Shown: in pieces, positions 24,436 to 35,265 of the stretch
How positions within the stretch are numbered: position 1 is the first letter of the stretch
How the letters are laid out: each line of letters starts with the position of its first letter
NCBI GenBank assembly: GCA_037179385.1
Contig: CM074179.1
Span: 32,307,903 to 32,371,902 of the forward strand
Source of the DNA: Holothuria scabra
Taxonomy: Eukaryota > Echinodermata > Holothuroidea > Aspidochirotida > Holothuriidae
Direction of reading: 5' to 3'
Length of the DNA: 64,000 nucleotides
Translations under genes and position numbers: made by a program
Notes under the pieces: generated by a model
Seen by the model: only the letters and a program-made list of their open reading frames with translations
What the model was told of the DNA's origin: nothing
Database searches by the model: none

Positions 24436-24963
24436 TCATTTATGATACACCTTTGGTTTTGTGCTATTGAAATGATACTTTTGAGACTAGAGCATAGAGT
24501 AGATAGGGCAATGTGTCTCACTAAGGAATGCATAATCTCTGATCAGATCCAAACAGGTAATAAGGTCCTTCTAGGCTGGCCTGGTATCATCAGTTTAAGT
24601 GTGACTGACACTGATGCTAATCAAGTGAAACTAGTTTCACCCTCTACTGAGCTTGACATCCTAATTTTTTTTTTTAAAGGACCAAATGGTTCCTCGACCA
24701 CTCACTGTTATTCGTATCTCAGGCAGAGTTCATGAACTGGTAGACACTCCCCTTCTCTTCCCCCTTAGAGTCTTTGTAACTGCCACATGACTGATCCACC
24801 CTGTCACCTCCACTGCCACCTGTAAGACCAATAACTGCTTTCTGTAAGCTGACTGGCCGGTTCTCATGTGATGCACCTGACTGTTTCTTCAGGACTTAAA
24901 GATGACAGTGACTGGTTTCCTGAGCTGACTTACTGATTCCATCACTCACTCACTCAAATATCA

Positions 24964-25090
24964 TCAGCTTATATTATTGAGATGCCAATCATAGTCTTTG
25001 TATCCAACAGTTATTTCTAACATTCCTTGCTGATCCAGTAAGAATGCAACCTGTTCCTGTATTGGTTTATCCAGATAAGACAGAGTCCAC
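24964..25090 (-). CDS. DUF547 domain protein, last coding exon
   Basis: Read on the - strand, the acceptor is 'ttttattttgttacag' and the frame ends at TGA (24964-24966). The first base completes an arginine codon left open by the upstream exon. The peptide WTLSYLDKPIQEQVAFLLDQ, then GMLEITVGYKDYDWHLNN, matches the C-terminal end of DUF547 proteins, which close with a Y-x-x-Y-D-W-x-L-N motif. The function of animal DUF547 proteins is not established. Stop position and conserved end make this the true C terminus. Confidence 0.9.
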
Positions 25091-25356
25091 CTGTAACAAA
25101 ATAAAAAAGAAAAACAGACAACTTTCAAATATGGGTGCATTAAAGACTGGATTCTTCTAGCCATTTTTTGCAATGAAGTTTCATCTTTCAAGACATGCTA
25201 TTAAATTTAAACAGGTTTGTGGGCATTAAGGTTAGTGGAAACTCTTACTTCTTAACAGATTATCAAATGGTCCAACCCCATCTTACCGCTTCAGATAATA
25301 AGCCTTCAACAGTCAAACATCTTTTCGATCAACTTATTTGTTAGGCCAAAGAATAT

Positions 25357-25710
25357 TTTAAAGCAGCTCATTGAGTTGGTTCTTGAAATTCAATAATTTT
25401 TTCCAAACCTGTAAAGTTTTGACATGTGTACCAAAAAACAATCCCCTACTTAAAAGTAACTATTTTATGAGTGAGTACTTCACGGCTCAATTTGGTTGTC
25501 AAAAATTTGTGACCAGACACTTTGCTTTTCCAAATTATGCACAATTTCTGTCATAAGTCAGGATATCACAAAATTCAAAATCTTAACTTTTTCCGTAACT
25601 ATTGGATATGAAACTTGACTGATCGTCTAATTATAAACATTTTCATGTGGTAGTACCCTTAAACATGTTCATTAAGTTGTTGAAATCAGTTCAATGAGCC
25701 CCTTTCAAGA
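25357..25710 (+). mobile_element. MITE-B copy 1 (~350 bp)
   Basis: The left end 'taaagcagctcattgagttg' is mirrored by a right end 'cagttcaatgagcccctttc'. The interior is shared with 50133-50500: 'atgagtgagtacttcacggc', 'caaaattcaaaatcttaact' and 'taactattggatatgaaact'. No coding capacity. Confidence 0.85.
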
Positions 25711-26249
25711 TCAGTTGTGAACTAGACAAACACTACATGACCTTGATGGAAATCAATCATTGTGTTCAGAATCGTTTTGCAGGTGCATTGGTAAAAAAAT
25801 TTTAAGCTGGTAGCCTAATGAGTGGTAGGAAACAAGAAGTAAACCTCATTGACTTCAGTTGAGAGGTATGATCATCGTCATTTATTTTAAGACATGAGGT
25901 TGCAGCAGCCGTTAGAATGAGGCATATAGACCCGGTGTTTCCCCCAGAGGGGGGAGCAGGGGGTTTGTCCACCTTCCAACAAGAAGGTGGGTAAAATCAC
26001 CCCCTTTTCATTTCCATGAAAACTAGAAAATTTTCAATATCTTGGTTTCTTCCATAAAAAGGAGACACTTTTGCAGTGATTTTTGAACTTACACAAAAAA
26101 CAGCTTTAAAACCCCATCAAATTGCACCTTACAGGGACCTGAAGCAAGTTTTTGTCCCCCTAAACCCACTCATAATTCAAGCCTGGGACATCATCAATTA
26201 AGACTTGGAGTTATGCAGTACTAAGTCCCCCTCCCTTTTTTGTGCTTCT

Positions 26250-26600
26250 GACAGAATCCCTGAGACCAATAGACAAATTTGGGAACTTGGCACTTTCATT
26301 GAAGGAAATGCAGTCATTAGCCAGAATGGTGAAAGACACAAACACAACAAAATGCAAATCCTCTTACTGTGCAGTTCCTTTCATGGCAAACACAAAACAC
26401 AAACGTCTTCTTGACTCCTGAAAATTTGTATTTTTTAAAGTTGCCCATCATGCATGAGACACTTTAAGGCTGTGCTGGGCCTTAGGGGAGAGTCCCCCCC
26501 CCCCCCCAACAAGCCAATAGGTGGTCTGATCCTACTTTCTTGAGTTGATATTGACAGATTGGGTAAGAGTAGGTAATGGGGATTCTACCACTTCTACGGT
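26250..26600 (+). repeat. Dispersed repeat family G, copy 2
   Basis: Homologous to 22740-23100 over several hundred bases, with a poly-C run (26497-26510) where copy 1 has 'cccctccacc'. It lies in the DUF547 intron between the last two coding exons. Confidence 0.65.
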
Positions 26601-27177
26601 CAGGTTATTTAGAATCCTGCATTCAGATTGGTTAAACACTGACGGCTTATTATTCTCGAACACATCCTCCATTATGATGATAAGAAGAAACCATAAGCAA
26701 TCATGCCTGGACTGATGCATTTTGCTAGCCATGCATATTATGCATGATGGCACGAGTACTTGTGCATTTTTATATGTGCACACATGTGCACACTTCTGAA
26801 TGGTTCTATTTGTGGGTTTTGCCCTGTTGGTAATGCATGCACGTCAATGGACATCACATAAAATAAAACATGCCTAGCATGCTTACACACACAAGGAAAG
26901 CAGCTGTTCTGGCTAGCCTCTAAAATTGTCTTCAGAAGAAACCAGCATGATGCAGAGCATGGCTATGAGCACAGACAAATAGAACTTTGCTTCCTTTGAA
27001 AGCAATAGCCTCATCATTTGTGAGGATCACTGTGGCCAGTGACTTACATGTGGGGATATATGCTGGGAAGAAAATACTGAAAGCAAATGCTGTTCCAACT
27101 ATCTTCGTTCACAAAAATGCACCACTATACAACCTAGCCCTACTGTGAGGTCTTCAGCCCATGACTTACGTGAAATA

Positions 27178-27402
27178 GCCCTTACTAAAACTGCCTACGA
27201 CAAATCGGTCTAAAACCTGACTTTTGGGTGGTTAAGTCCAATTTTTACTTGATGTTAACACCAACAGTTTAAAGCCACTCCAATGCTTACTGGGTTTTAT
27301 CTTATATTTAATGATTTTAAGGTTGGAGTGGCTATTAACTGTGGGTGCAAGCATCAAGTCTTAACTGCCCAAAAGTAAGGTTTTAGACTGTTTAGTAAGG
27401 GC
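27178..27402. mobile_element. Foldback MITE with ~90 bp inverted arms
   Basis: Left 'gcccttactaaaactgccta' and 'ggtctaaaacctgacttttg' are mirrored by right 'caaaagtaaggttttagact' and 'gtttagtaagggc'. The inner arms also pair ('agccactccaa' with 'ttggagtggct'). The whole unit is nearly palindromic. Confidence 0.85.
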
Positions 27403-27918
27403 TGTTACATGTAATGTAAAAGAGCAAAAGTGGGTCTTGAAAGAAACATTATGAATACTACATCATTCACATTTCATACCTAACAACAGCATATAACAAT
27501 ATCGTAATAAGGCCAATGATATCATTAAGCTAAGGACTAGCCTAACGCTGAGAAGTAGAAGTGAAGATTATTTCATAATACTTGAAACTTTTTGAAATAT
27601 TTTTATGCCTTTGGCCAATTCTTTTAACTAGTTTCAGCTACCCATGCATGTACAATCTTTGCTTCACTTCATTTTTCTGAAAACTATAAGATGAGTATCT
27701 GTCTCTATACTTAATACCATCCATATCTCACCCGAACTACCAAATATTTTTTCTGCTCAAGAACTTATTCCACTCTCTTATCTCACTTTTCTTGTCCAAA
27801 TGTATGCCTGATCATTAATTTCAGTAAACATAACTCCATAATTTCTGTTCTGGACAGACTAGTTGAATGTTTACATTCAATCAATGTCAGGACAAATTTC
27901 CCTAAGTCAATTTCTTAC

Positions 27919-27986
27919 CTTATAATGTCTTCAGTATTTGAGCCAAAATCTCCCCCATACCACTGCAACAACTTTGGAAGCAAGAC
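27919..27986 (-). CDS. DUF547 domain protein, coding exon 6
   Basis: 68 bp between acceptor 'gaattcattgacag' and donor AAG|GTAAGA. It enters in phase 0 and leaves after two bases. The peptide VLLPKLLQWYGGDFGSNTED is typical of the 'LPkiLqWY-xDFG' block of DUF547. In-frame joining to both neighbours supports it. Confidence 0.9.
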
Positions 27987-28325
27987 CTGTCAATGAATTC
28001 AACAGCAGATATGGTCATAAGCAACTTCATGTTGGTGTTGACATCATTAAGTACTAAATCAAAAGTTACATCAATTTCTTTAGGCCAGGGGGTTCATTGA
28101 ACACTTGTCATTCTATTGGCAGAATCAATTAACTGATTTTTGTATCGTTACGAAAGGGGGTCCATCCCGGGATAATGCACTGTATAATAATACATATACA
28201 CAGTTCGCATGTACCCGTTCCGCGAAATGTTACTTTTTTGTAACCCTTCAAGCCTATATCATGTCCAAAACACGATGGTGCACCACAGAATTATAATTAA
28301 CTATGCCAGAATGCAACTGAGTGCT

Positions 28326-28389
28326 ATGGTTTGGCAGCTAAACCATGTGTATATAGTCATGGTAAATTATGGTTTCGAAGCGAAACCAT
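28326..28389. repeat. Two tandem hairpins with ATGGTTT/AAACCAT stems
   Basis: First: ATGGTTT-ggcagct-AAACCAT (28326-28346). Second: ATGGTTTCG-aag-CGAAACCAT (28369-28389). Both are followed by GTGTA. Spacing is 43 bases. Confidence 0.85.
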
Positions 28390-28630
28390 GTGTAGCAAAG
28401 GGGTTTATTAGTTGGTTGTGTTTTATAATGTAAACTAGAGAAGAACGTAAAGCTGAAGTACAGTTTCAAATATGGTTTAAGTTCAAGTTTTTTGTTTCAA
28501 ATACAGTTCAAATTCTTCCCTTAAGCCACCTCTTACAACCTAGATAGCTAACACCATGGGCATATTTTACAACCAGCAGCCCACTGGACTACCATTCAGG
28601 AATACAAGATGTACAACCTCCATTATTCAT

Positions 28631-28935
28631 TGTAGAAATCATATGTGTCTGTATTTTTATGGAAGAGCTTTGTTCCTGAAATATCCTAGAGAATACATTG
28701 TGGACCATTTCATTAATCATATATTACTGAAAACGATAATCAAGAAAACTACTGAGGCATTCTTCACTCAGGTACACCCAAGGACACTCTGCATACGTTG
28801 TAGAAATCACAATTACAAGTACATATTTGCATGGAACTATTTGTTTGGGAAAAATTCCCATATGCTGTGGACCATTCCCTTAATGACATGTTACTAAAAA
28901 TGGTAATTAAGAAACCTAGTGGTGCATTTTCCATT
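28631..28935 (+). repeat. Direct tandem duplication, ~168 bp period
   Basis: 'tgtagaaatc' at 28631 and 28799 opens two diverged copies sharing 'gtggaccatt', 'ttactgaaaa' versus 'ttactaaaaa', 'taatcaagaaa' versus 'taattaagaaa', and a final 'gaggcatt' versus 'ggtgcatt'. Unknown identity. Confidence 0.75.
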
Positions 28936-29122
28936 AAATCAAAGTCAGACCAAAGATCGTAACTTTACACTTTATAATAAATCTTACCATAATATAAGTC
29001 ACCACCCTTATCCCACCCCAAGGCTAACCATTCTTCTTATCATACACCAAATTCTGTAATTCTGCATTCAATCTAAATCTTCTGACCATATCTTTAAGAA
29101 ATTGAAGTAAATTACTATTTAA

Positions 29123-29413
29123 AGGCCCAGTTCTCTCACCCCAAACAGTACCAATTCTCCTAAACTTCTTACTGAAGCCCCTCCCACAATTGTCTGAAAT
29201 TCATCCTCATCCAGACACAATCTCGGTTTATTGCTTCAGGGTGAGTATAGAAAAACTCAATTTATATTATCAAAACACTCTCAGTACTGTTCATGCTGTG
29301 TAATACAAGCTTTGCCACTCTGCTTTGTTTGAATTAGCTGTCAATCAAAGAGCTGAGCCAATTGAGAATTCCGGTACCCGGGAACCAAAATTGTAGTTTG
29401 GGGTGAGAGGTTT
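29123..29413 (-). mobile_element. MITE-A copy 3, reverse orientation
   Basis: Both ends are clear: 'ctctcaccccaaac' at 29136 onward and 'gtttggggtgagag' near 29397-29410, inverted to each other. The interior holds the reverse complements of the shared landmarks. It lies inside the last-but-two DUF547 intron. Confidence 0.85.
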
Positions 29414-29844
29414 TGCGCTTAAGTTTATCTTTGATTGAACAACAAAACAAAATTTACACAAATTACTTGGCAACTGCAGTTTCCCTAAATTTATTTTGAA
29501 GCAACAGCTAAATCTCATGAAATTCATCCAATTAACCTTCAAAGTATCTTTCACAATATTTTAGAACTTAAGCATTAAATTCCAAGGCAACAAAGCAGTA
29601 ACTCATAGTAAATTTTACAGTTTAGGAGCAAATAATGTCACATGGTTCTCAATAACCATTCATGGAACAGCATAGACCACTACACTGATTCAAATTGGGT
29701 TGACTGCATTTTCTCCTTTAAAGAACCACATCTTATTACAGTACATGCCTTTTGAGCCAAACTTCTATTTTGTAAGGTCTTCTCCTCTCTCCCAACCTAG
29801 AAAATCCACAACAAATCCATGGTCTGGGAGTCTGTGAGGGATGA

Positions 29845-29960
29845 TACCTACAATCCTATCACCCTATGTATACCATTTATACCCATACTTGCCATCTAAT
29901 AACACTGTGAAAACCCTATCTGTAGAGGGCGCCATACACATAGGGTGATAGGTGGTAGTT
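29845..29960. repeat. Small foldback with CCTATCACCCTATG arms
   Basis: Left 'cctatcaccctatgtatacc' mirrors right 'tacacatagggtgatagg'. The loop contains 'tgtagagggcgcca', which resembles a CTCF core. Probably a small MITE. Confidence 0.7.
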
Positions 29961-30495
29961 GAGGACCCAAATAGACTTCCAAATCCATGGCGTCAACATG
30001 GAATCATACCATAGGAGTCAATCTTTTCACAAATTTCTTCGGGAAGCAGTATCAAGTTTGGTTTCGCCGAATGGCCCTTTGCCAGAGGGTCGGGAGCACT
30101 TTAGAAAAAGTAATTTGCCGAGCAGAAAGACAACTGACATCAAAAATTAACTGTGTACAAATCTAAAAGTGAAATTCCAAAATATGGAGGGTCATGCTGC
30201 TAGAATTCAATAGGACATTTTAGCCAATATTACCCGAGAAAAAGGCTTTTTCCCGGGTGAAGCTTATCTCTATAATTGCATCAGTTAATACCTTTTACAA
30301 CCAAACTTGCTCCATTGACCAATCAATCTTTAAAACGGTTCAAACCCCTTTAATTTTATTGATCTCAAGACACCTGAACAGGAAGTTCTCTGATAGATCT
30401 GGATTAAGAGTGGTCAAACTTGCTATTCATTTCTAGCGTCATGTGGGGGGGGGGGGGTTATCCTGGTCCCCTCAATGTACACCTGTGCATCATAC

Positions 30496-30606
30496 CTCCT
30501 TTTTATCATCATTAACAGTCAACTCCGAATTCAGATAGTTCTTTGTTGCGGCATCCAAAGCATCTTCAATGTTTGTTCCTGAGTAAACCATTATTGGTGG
30601 ACAAGA
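30496..30606 (-). CDS. DUF547 domain protein, coding exon 5
   Basis: 111 bp, phase 0 at both ends, acceptor 'gcctctttccaacag' and donor GAG|GTATGA. It begins SCPPIMVYSGTNIEDALDAA. The SCPP word directly follows HFALVCGAK of the previous exon, forming the most conserved motif of the family. The middle is an amphipathic helix ending in a charged stretch. Confidence 0.92.
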
Positions 30607-30842
30607 CTGTTGGAAAGAGGCAACAAGCACACAATATTAAGTTTTATTACTAGAAATATTCTTTGCCCTAGCTAAACATAACAAGATAGCAACTTATTTA
30701 CACCTGGATAATGCTGATGATCAAGATAAGTCAAAATTTGCTTTTTATGAATTAGCCGACATAATTATTTTATATTTTAATCCCATGAACCCATTTCAAT
30801 GGCTACAACCCTATTAACATTTGGTTAGTTAGATAATAACTT

Positions 30843-31062
30843 CACATCTCAGTTTCTAGCCAATTGGTTTACAGTAAGTCAAGCTGACCGCTGTCTTTTC
30901 TCCAGTTGTGGTTCACTGGCCTTTTGTCCTACTCCATTGTTTATGCTGAGCACCAAGCGTAATGGCAGTAGGATGCATTTTGGAAGTATTTGAAATGACC
31001 TGGCTATGGGGTGACGTACAGACCTCCAGGCTCCAAGTCAGATTCTCTAACCACTTGACCAT
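30843..31062 (-). mobile_element. tRNA-derived SINE, copy 2 (reverse)
   Basis: Read on the - strand it starts 'ggtcaagtggttagagaatc' (A-box region). It contains 'atcctactgccattacgctt', 'agcataaacaatggagtagg' and the tail 'aaccaattggctagaaactg'. It lies in a DUF547 intron. The B box is degraded. Confidence 0.7.
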
Positions 31063-31411
31063 GCAGTTTACAACTCTGAGAAGACAAATGACACAATTTG
31101 ACTTCGTTACACAGGGTTCCTACCCTTTCTTAGGAGTAAATTTTCATGACTTTTCCATCACTTTCCCAGGACCAAATTAACTATTTGTGGTGACCTTTAG
31201 GTTGACAATGGTTTCTCCCACACTGTGGTCATTTAGCGCTATAAAACAACCACCCTTCCAGGCCTGATTATTATCAGTTATTATTTTAATCATTACTATT
31301 TTAATTCGTCAGTCTCATATATCATACACAGCTACAACAAAGTTTGCATAAGACATATTAGTGCAAGGAGTGCAGTCAAAACAGTATAATAAGAATGTAG
31401 CAGTTACATAC

Positions 31412-31530
31412 CTTTGCTCCACAAACCAAAGCAAAATGAATTCTGGGGTCGAGCTTCTTCATGACAAATGGAAGACGAGGATCACCCTCTTTCAAAAATA
31501 GTTCTGGTGAAGATGGATGGGGTCTGTTTC
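31412..31530 (-). CDS. DUF547 domain protein, coding exon 4
   Basis: 119 bp, acceptor 'tgttttatgtag', donor AAG|GTATGT. The first two bases complete a glycine codon. The peptide GNRPHPSSPELFLKEGDPRL and then KKLDPRIHFALVCGAK contains the family's 'RxxHPxSP', 'DPR' and 'HFALVCGA' motifs. His-160 and Cys-165/Cys-170 (numbering from the ATG at 36227) are the strongest candidates for functional residues. That is inference from conservation only. Confidence 0.93.
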
Positions 31531-32770
31531 CTACATAAAACACAAGCAAATATCAATGAGACATCTTACAGGTTATAAACAGTAATCTTCACAAACAGTT
31601 AAACTTTCCGAACTAATTATCAACTCAAGCTCCAATTGAAGCACCTATCTATTCTAACTCCCAGAAAACAGAAAAAAATTGACTTTCATATCGTTGCTTG
31701 TCTGTAAATTAAAAGTACCTGTAGTTTGCTCCGTGTTATGTAAGGGTACCTAATGTGCCAACATCTGGGGTAACCACCTGTATGAGCTGCTGAAATAATT
31801 TAAGAAGTAGCAAATAAGCTGCCCAAGGTACCACACACCTATTTTTCAATCTGGTCATTCTTCCTAACCTCCGAGTTTAATACTCTTTTAGGACATAACA
31901 CTGACACTTGAAAAAAGCAGATTATGACAGACTACTTCATAAAAATTTGAGAATTACAATGTAATAAGCCCTTAAATTTGTTCTTTTCTCAACTAGTTTG
32001 TAGATGGGACATGCTCTACATATGATTTAAAGCCAATCAACCAGTCTCAATCACATATTTATTTTTTTTTTCATTGTGCAGTGCTCTGCTTGCTCTTATG
32101 ATCACCTAAGGCTTCCTGAAAACTGTTTAATTTACATACTGAATGGTGGTCTATGTACAAAAGCAAAGACTAAAACATAAGGCCAGGTGAAACAACCCAG
32201 GTCAAGCAATCCTTGCAAGGAACCAGAGAAACTGTGACAGTTTGGTGATACAATTAAACTGAGTGTGACACCCTCAATGAAGTCACTGAATATGATTTAT
32301 ATCAGTGCTAGGTCACACTTTGTCTGCATGTCAAATTTCTCTTTCTATAAAATCTGTGTCCTCACCTTTATGTTTTAGAGAACCAAGGTCAACGAAAACT
32401 AAAAAGAAGCATGCCCTACTACCTGCCTTTCACCCATCACAAACAGTGCCACATCTGCCTGCACTATTTTGCCTTTTTACATCTTCCACTAGTTGTCTCT
32501 TATCAAGCTTGGGGTTTCTTGGAGCTGGCATAGGTGAGCTAAGCAGGAAGTTGGGCAAAATTTGAATACCCCAACAAACCTCGCTTTTGAAGGGGTCTCA
32601 GGTGAAATATCTAGTAGGGTAGGAAATTCGTAGGTGCCTTCCGTCAAAGCAAACAGTACATCAATCAGTTTATCAATACTTTATACCAAGCCCTTCTTGC
32701 TCTCAGATCAGTTTACATGGAAATACACCATCATGAAGGATAATAACCTCCTTCACTTAAAGTCTGCATA

Positions 32771-32826
32771 TATACCTCCGAGTATATGTTATGTCCTTAG
32801 ATGCCATCTAATGAATATTTATGAGT
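32771..32826 (-). pseudogene. Partial copy of DUF547 exon 3 end and donor site
   Basis: On the - strand it contains 'cataaatattcattagatg', identical over 19 bases to exon 3 (33173-33325). A diverged stretch then ends 'atactcggaggtatatatgc', against 'atactaagaggttagtgtgc' at the true donor. An in-frame stop (TAA) makes it non-functional as a replacement exon. Confidence 0.6.
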
Positions 32827-32887
32827 AAGGATTAGATGACTATGTATGACTATACCTGCAAACACATCTAAGCTTAATGACTTTCTT

Positions 32888-32912
32888 CTGCATATTTACC
32901 TCTCAGTATAGA
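32888..32912 (-). pseudogene. Second partial copy of the DUF547 exon 3 donor region
   Basis: 'ctatactgagaggtaaatat' resembles the donor region of exon 3 and more closely the copy at 32771-32826 (both continue 'atgcaga'). Short, so confidence is modest. Confidence 0.4.
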
Positions 32913-33172
32913 GTGTTTTGACTGATGTCAGAAGCCTTGCCTCTTTCTTGGCTGCTGGGAAAAAATTGTAGTGTAGTACAAATATGGCTAGCTGAGAAGC
33001 AGCTGACGACCAAAGTCATGACTGTTGAGTTTTGTCTGTCAGTGGGTGTGGCTAAACAATTATGATGTCACATGAAAATAATCTTTATGTTACACATGCC
33101 ATGCATGGAATATTTACAATAATTAAAGATAACTATGGGTAGTCCATAATTAATGGGGATATGCACACTAAC

Positions 33173-33325
33173 CTCTTAGTATCCCATGTTCTATGTCATC
33201 TAATGAATATTTATGACCACCAATGACATATCCTGTATTTCTCCAAAACTTTTCCACATCCAACACTGAGTTTGGAAGACTTTCACAATTGACAAGGCCA
33301 TGAATGGTAAGGGCATTGTAAATGT
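33173..33325 (-). CDS. DUF547 domain protein, coding exon 3
   Basis: 153 bp, acceptor 'ccagttattttaag', donor GAG|GTTAGT. The first two bases join the final A of the previous exon to make the Asn of the FFIN-IYNALTIHGL signature, the defining N-terminal motif of DUF547 (PF04784). Further on come SVLDVEKFWRNTGYVIGG and YSLDDIEHGILR, both family-typical. Its 3' end has partial decayed copies in the following intron (32771-32826 and 32888-32912). Confidence 0.94.
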
Positions 33326-35074
33326 CTTAAAATAACTGGTTGTTAAGGAGGTTAATCAGAGATTTTAACCTAACTTCCTCATTGACAACTTCATGTTTAA
33401 ACAGTGCTGCTACTTTACTACTTTACACACAATCAGATGCAGTTTATAAATCTATGTGAGGAGATGACATATCATGGCAGCTTGTTAATAAAAATTCACT
33501 TCATATGAGTCACAAAAGTATTAATGACATCACCTGATACTGTATCTTTAGTAAGTGAGCACAGACTTAGTTTTATTTATGAGAGATATTACTGAATTGA
33601 ATTCTAAACATACATGACAGGTACTTTCCATTACCCACTTTTACCCACTCTTACCCAATGTGCAAGTAGCAACTCAGGTAAAGGGAGCAGGCGACAACAG
33701 TTTCACATTGTGTCATGCATCAATGTCTCTCAACAATAAACCTTGTGAATTTGATGTCACAGAGCAGAAGGTTTGCTGATCAGTCCCCCAGTCCATGGAC
33801 CCCAGGGGGTGTTGTAAGGGTAGGACTCCTCTTCCAATTAGTGCCACAGAATTGAAAAACCCAAAGCTAAAAGCAAATACAAAATGATGTCATCCCCGGA
33901 ACCCTTAGCCAGAGCTAGGATTCATTGTCTATTAATCCCATTGAAAACTGACATGCAACAACTTTGACACAACAAAAGATGGCATCAAATATTTCATCAT
34001 CTCGAAAAAATAGAATTTAATCTGTCTGGATCTTCTTCAAGTTTCGATGAAGAAGAATTTCTGCCACACGAGAATGTCCGAGACAAGCAGAAGAAGAGCC
34101 AGTGCTAGGTGTTCTACCTTACCAGTTTGAGCCTTTAGGGGATGTTGCAGAGCCGACCATGCGAGTTCCTGAACACAGTAATGGCGGCGAGGTAGTTGCT
34201 AGAACAGCCTGGCAAGATAATGTAGCCCGGTAAGAATTTGAATGTCACTGGTCACTCTTTTATTGTTTCTATTATGAGAAGAACTACCAATATCTCAAGC
34301 TAAATACTTAAAACTCATGTTGCAGTGAAAAATTCCAGGATTTACAGTAACAATTGACTGATAGAAAGTTGTAATGCTACTAGAGTTTGCAATCCCTCGT
34401 AAGTATCACTCGTAATAATTTTAACGTTACTCAAGGTACACTAACAGTAACTACACCATCAACACTTCATTATCCTGTCTCATATGGTGGTGTAATTCTT
34501 TAAACTTGCCCCTAGGGAATCTCAAGACACTTGTTGGTAGCTTTTGCTGGATCTACACAACCTGCAGTGAAATGAGCACTGCATGTAATGCTCATGTACC
34601 TAGAAGGTCTGTTGGAATGGACTCTTGTTGTTTGAACAAACTGTGTCCAAATTAGCTTAGTTTTTTATTTCTTGGAAACTTATGCATGGTAATGCCATCC
34701 TTGGCAGTCTAGCTTTGACACTGGTATCAATGCTATGCATGCTCAACACAGCTGATCTTTGTCAATGGGTTACACAATGTGCCCCAGTGATTACGTCGTT
34801 CCAAAGGTCAATGTACTTCCACCTTTGAAAGAATTTGGGGTGCCCCTGACCATTTTTTTTTTGTAAGTTCTCCTGCATTCAGGGATATTTTCCAACATTC
34901 AGTGTGTTTTACATGTTAGATTGCTTACAAGAATCATACCAAATAGCTGTTTCATACTCATTTCTTATGTAGACTCTTTCGTTTTATCTGAAGGACAAAT
35001 TTCTCCATTAATCCCTTGGTTAAAACCTTGCAAAGCACCCAAAAACAACCCATTTACTTATGCCCAAAGGATAC
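33326..35074 (-). other. DUF547 intron, 1.7 kb, holding a foreign gene fragment
   Basis: Non-coding for DUF547. It includes the + strand P2X7-C-terminal-like fragment (33979-34230) and a short reversed family G piece near 33616-33720. Confidence 0.75.
33979..34230 (+). pseudogene. P2X7 C-terminal-like domain gene fragment, frame broken
   Basis: One frame gives RQAEEEPVLGVLPYQFEP, then LGDVAEPTMRVPEH and ARTAWQDNVAR, up to a GTAAG donor at 34230. The LPYQFEP word is typical of the cysteine-rich P2X7 intracellular C-terminal-like domain, which also occurs as stand-alone, often multicopy genes in marine invertebrates. Just upstream a different frame reads GSSSSFDEEEFLPHENVRDK, as expected for the same exon's start. 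At least one frameshift and one stop therefore separate the parts. The cysteine-rich second half is not visible downstream. It lies opposite to the host gene, inside its intron. Probable dispersed pseudogene. Confidence 0.55.
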
Positions 35075-35232
35075 TGATGAAAAATGCCTTCCTTTCATCC
35101 TCTTCCATGGATCCAACATCGACTTGATGTAAGTCCCTTGCCTTCAGTTCATATTCTTGGAACAGATCACTGGACTTGAGTCTACTGTAGTCCACACCAC
35201 TGCCATCATCCCTCATGAACTCACCTTTCATT
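35075..35232 (-). CDS. DUF547 domain protein, coding exon 2
   Basis: 158 bp, acceptor 'gatttttcaatatttcag', donor ATCA|GTATCC. It enters in phase 2 and leaves after one base. The peptide MKGEFMRDDGSGVDYSRLKS continues DLFQEYELKARDLHQVDV and SMEEDERKAFFI. It matches the region ahead of the DUF547 core, in which 'F-x-Y-x-x-A-x-x-L-x-x-V-D' and 'E-x-x-K-A-F-F-I-N' are conserved. A MITE-A copy sits about 33 bases upstream of the acceptor. Confidence 0.93.
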
Positions 35233-35265
35233 CTGAAATATTGAAAAATCATCAATCATTACTTT

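Larger units (their letters stand above)
25091..27918 (-). other. DUF547 intron, 2.8 kb
   Basis: Non-coding. It contains a MITE-B copy (25357-25710), a family G repeat (26250-26600) and the long-TIR element 27178-27402. No other gene is seen. Confidence 0.8.
27987..30495 (-). other. DUF547 intron, 2.5 kb
   Basis: Non-coding. It contains paired hairpins (28326-28389), a 168 bp direct duplication (28631-28935), a MITE-A copy (29123-29413), a small foldback (29845-29960) and a poly-G run near 30446. Confidence 0.8.

Noticed and set aside
24262..24735. 157-codon forward open frame
   Set aside because: It is driven by the 25 bp minisatellite, which reads open in several frames; the remainder shows no recognisable protein.
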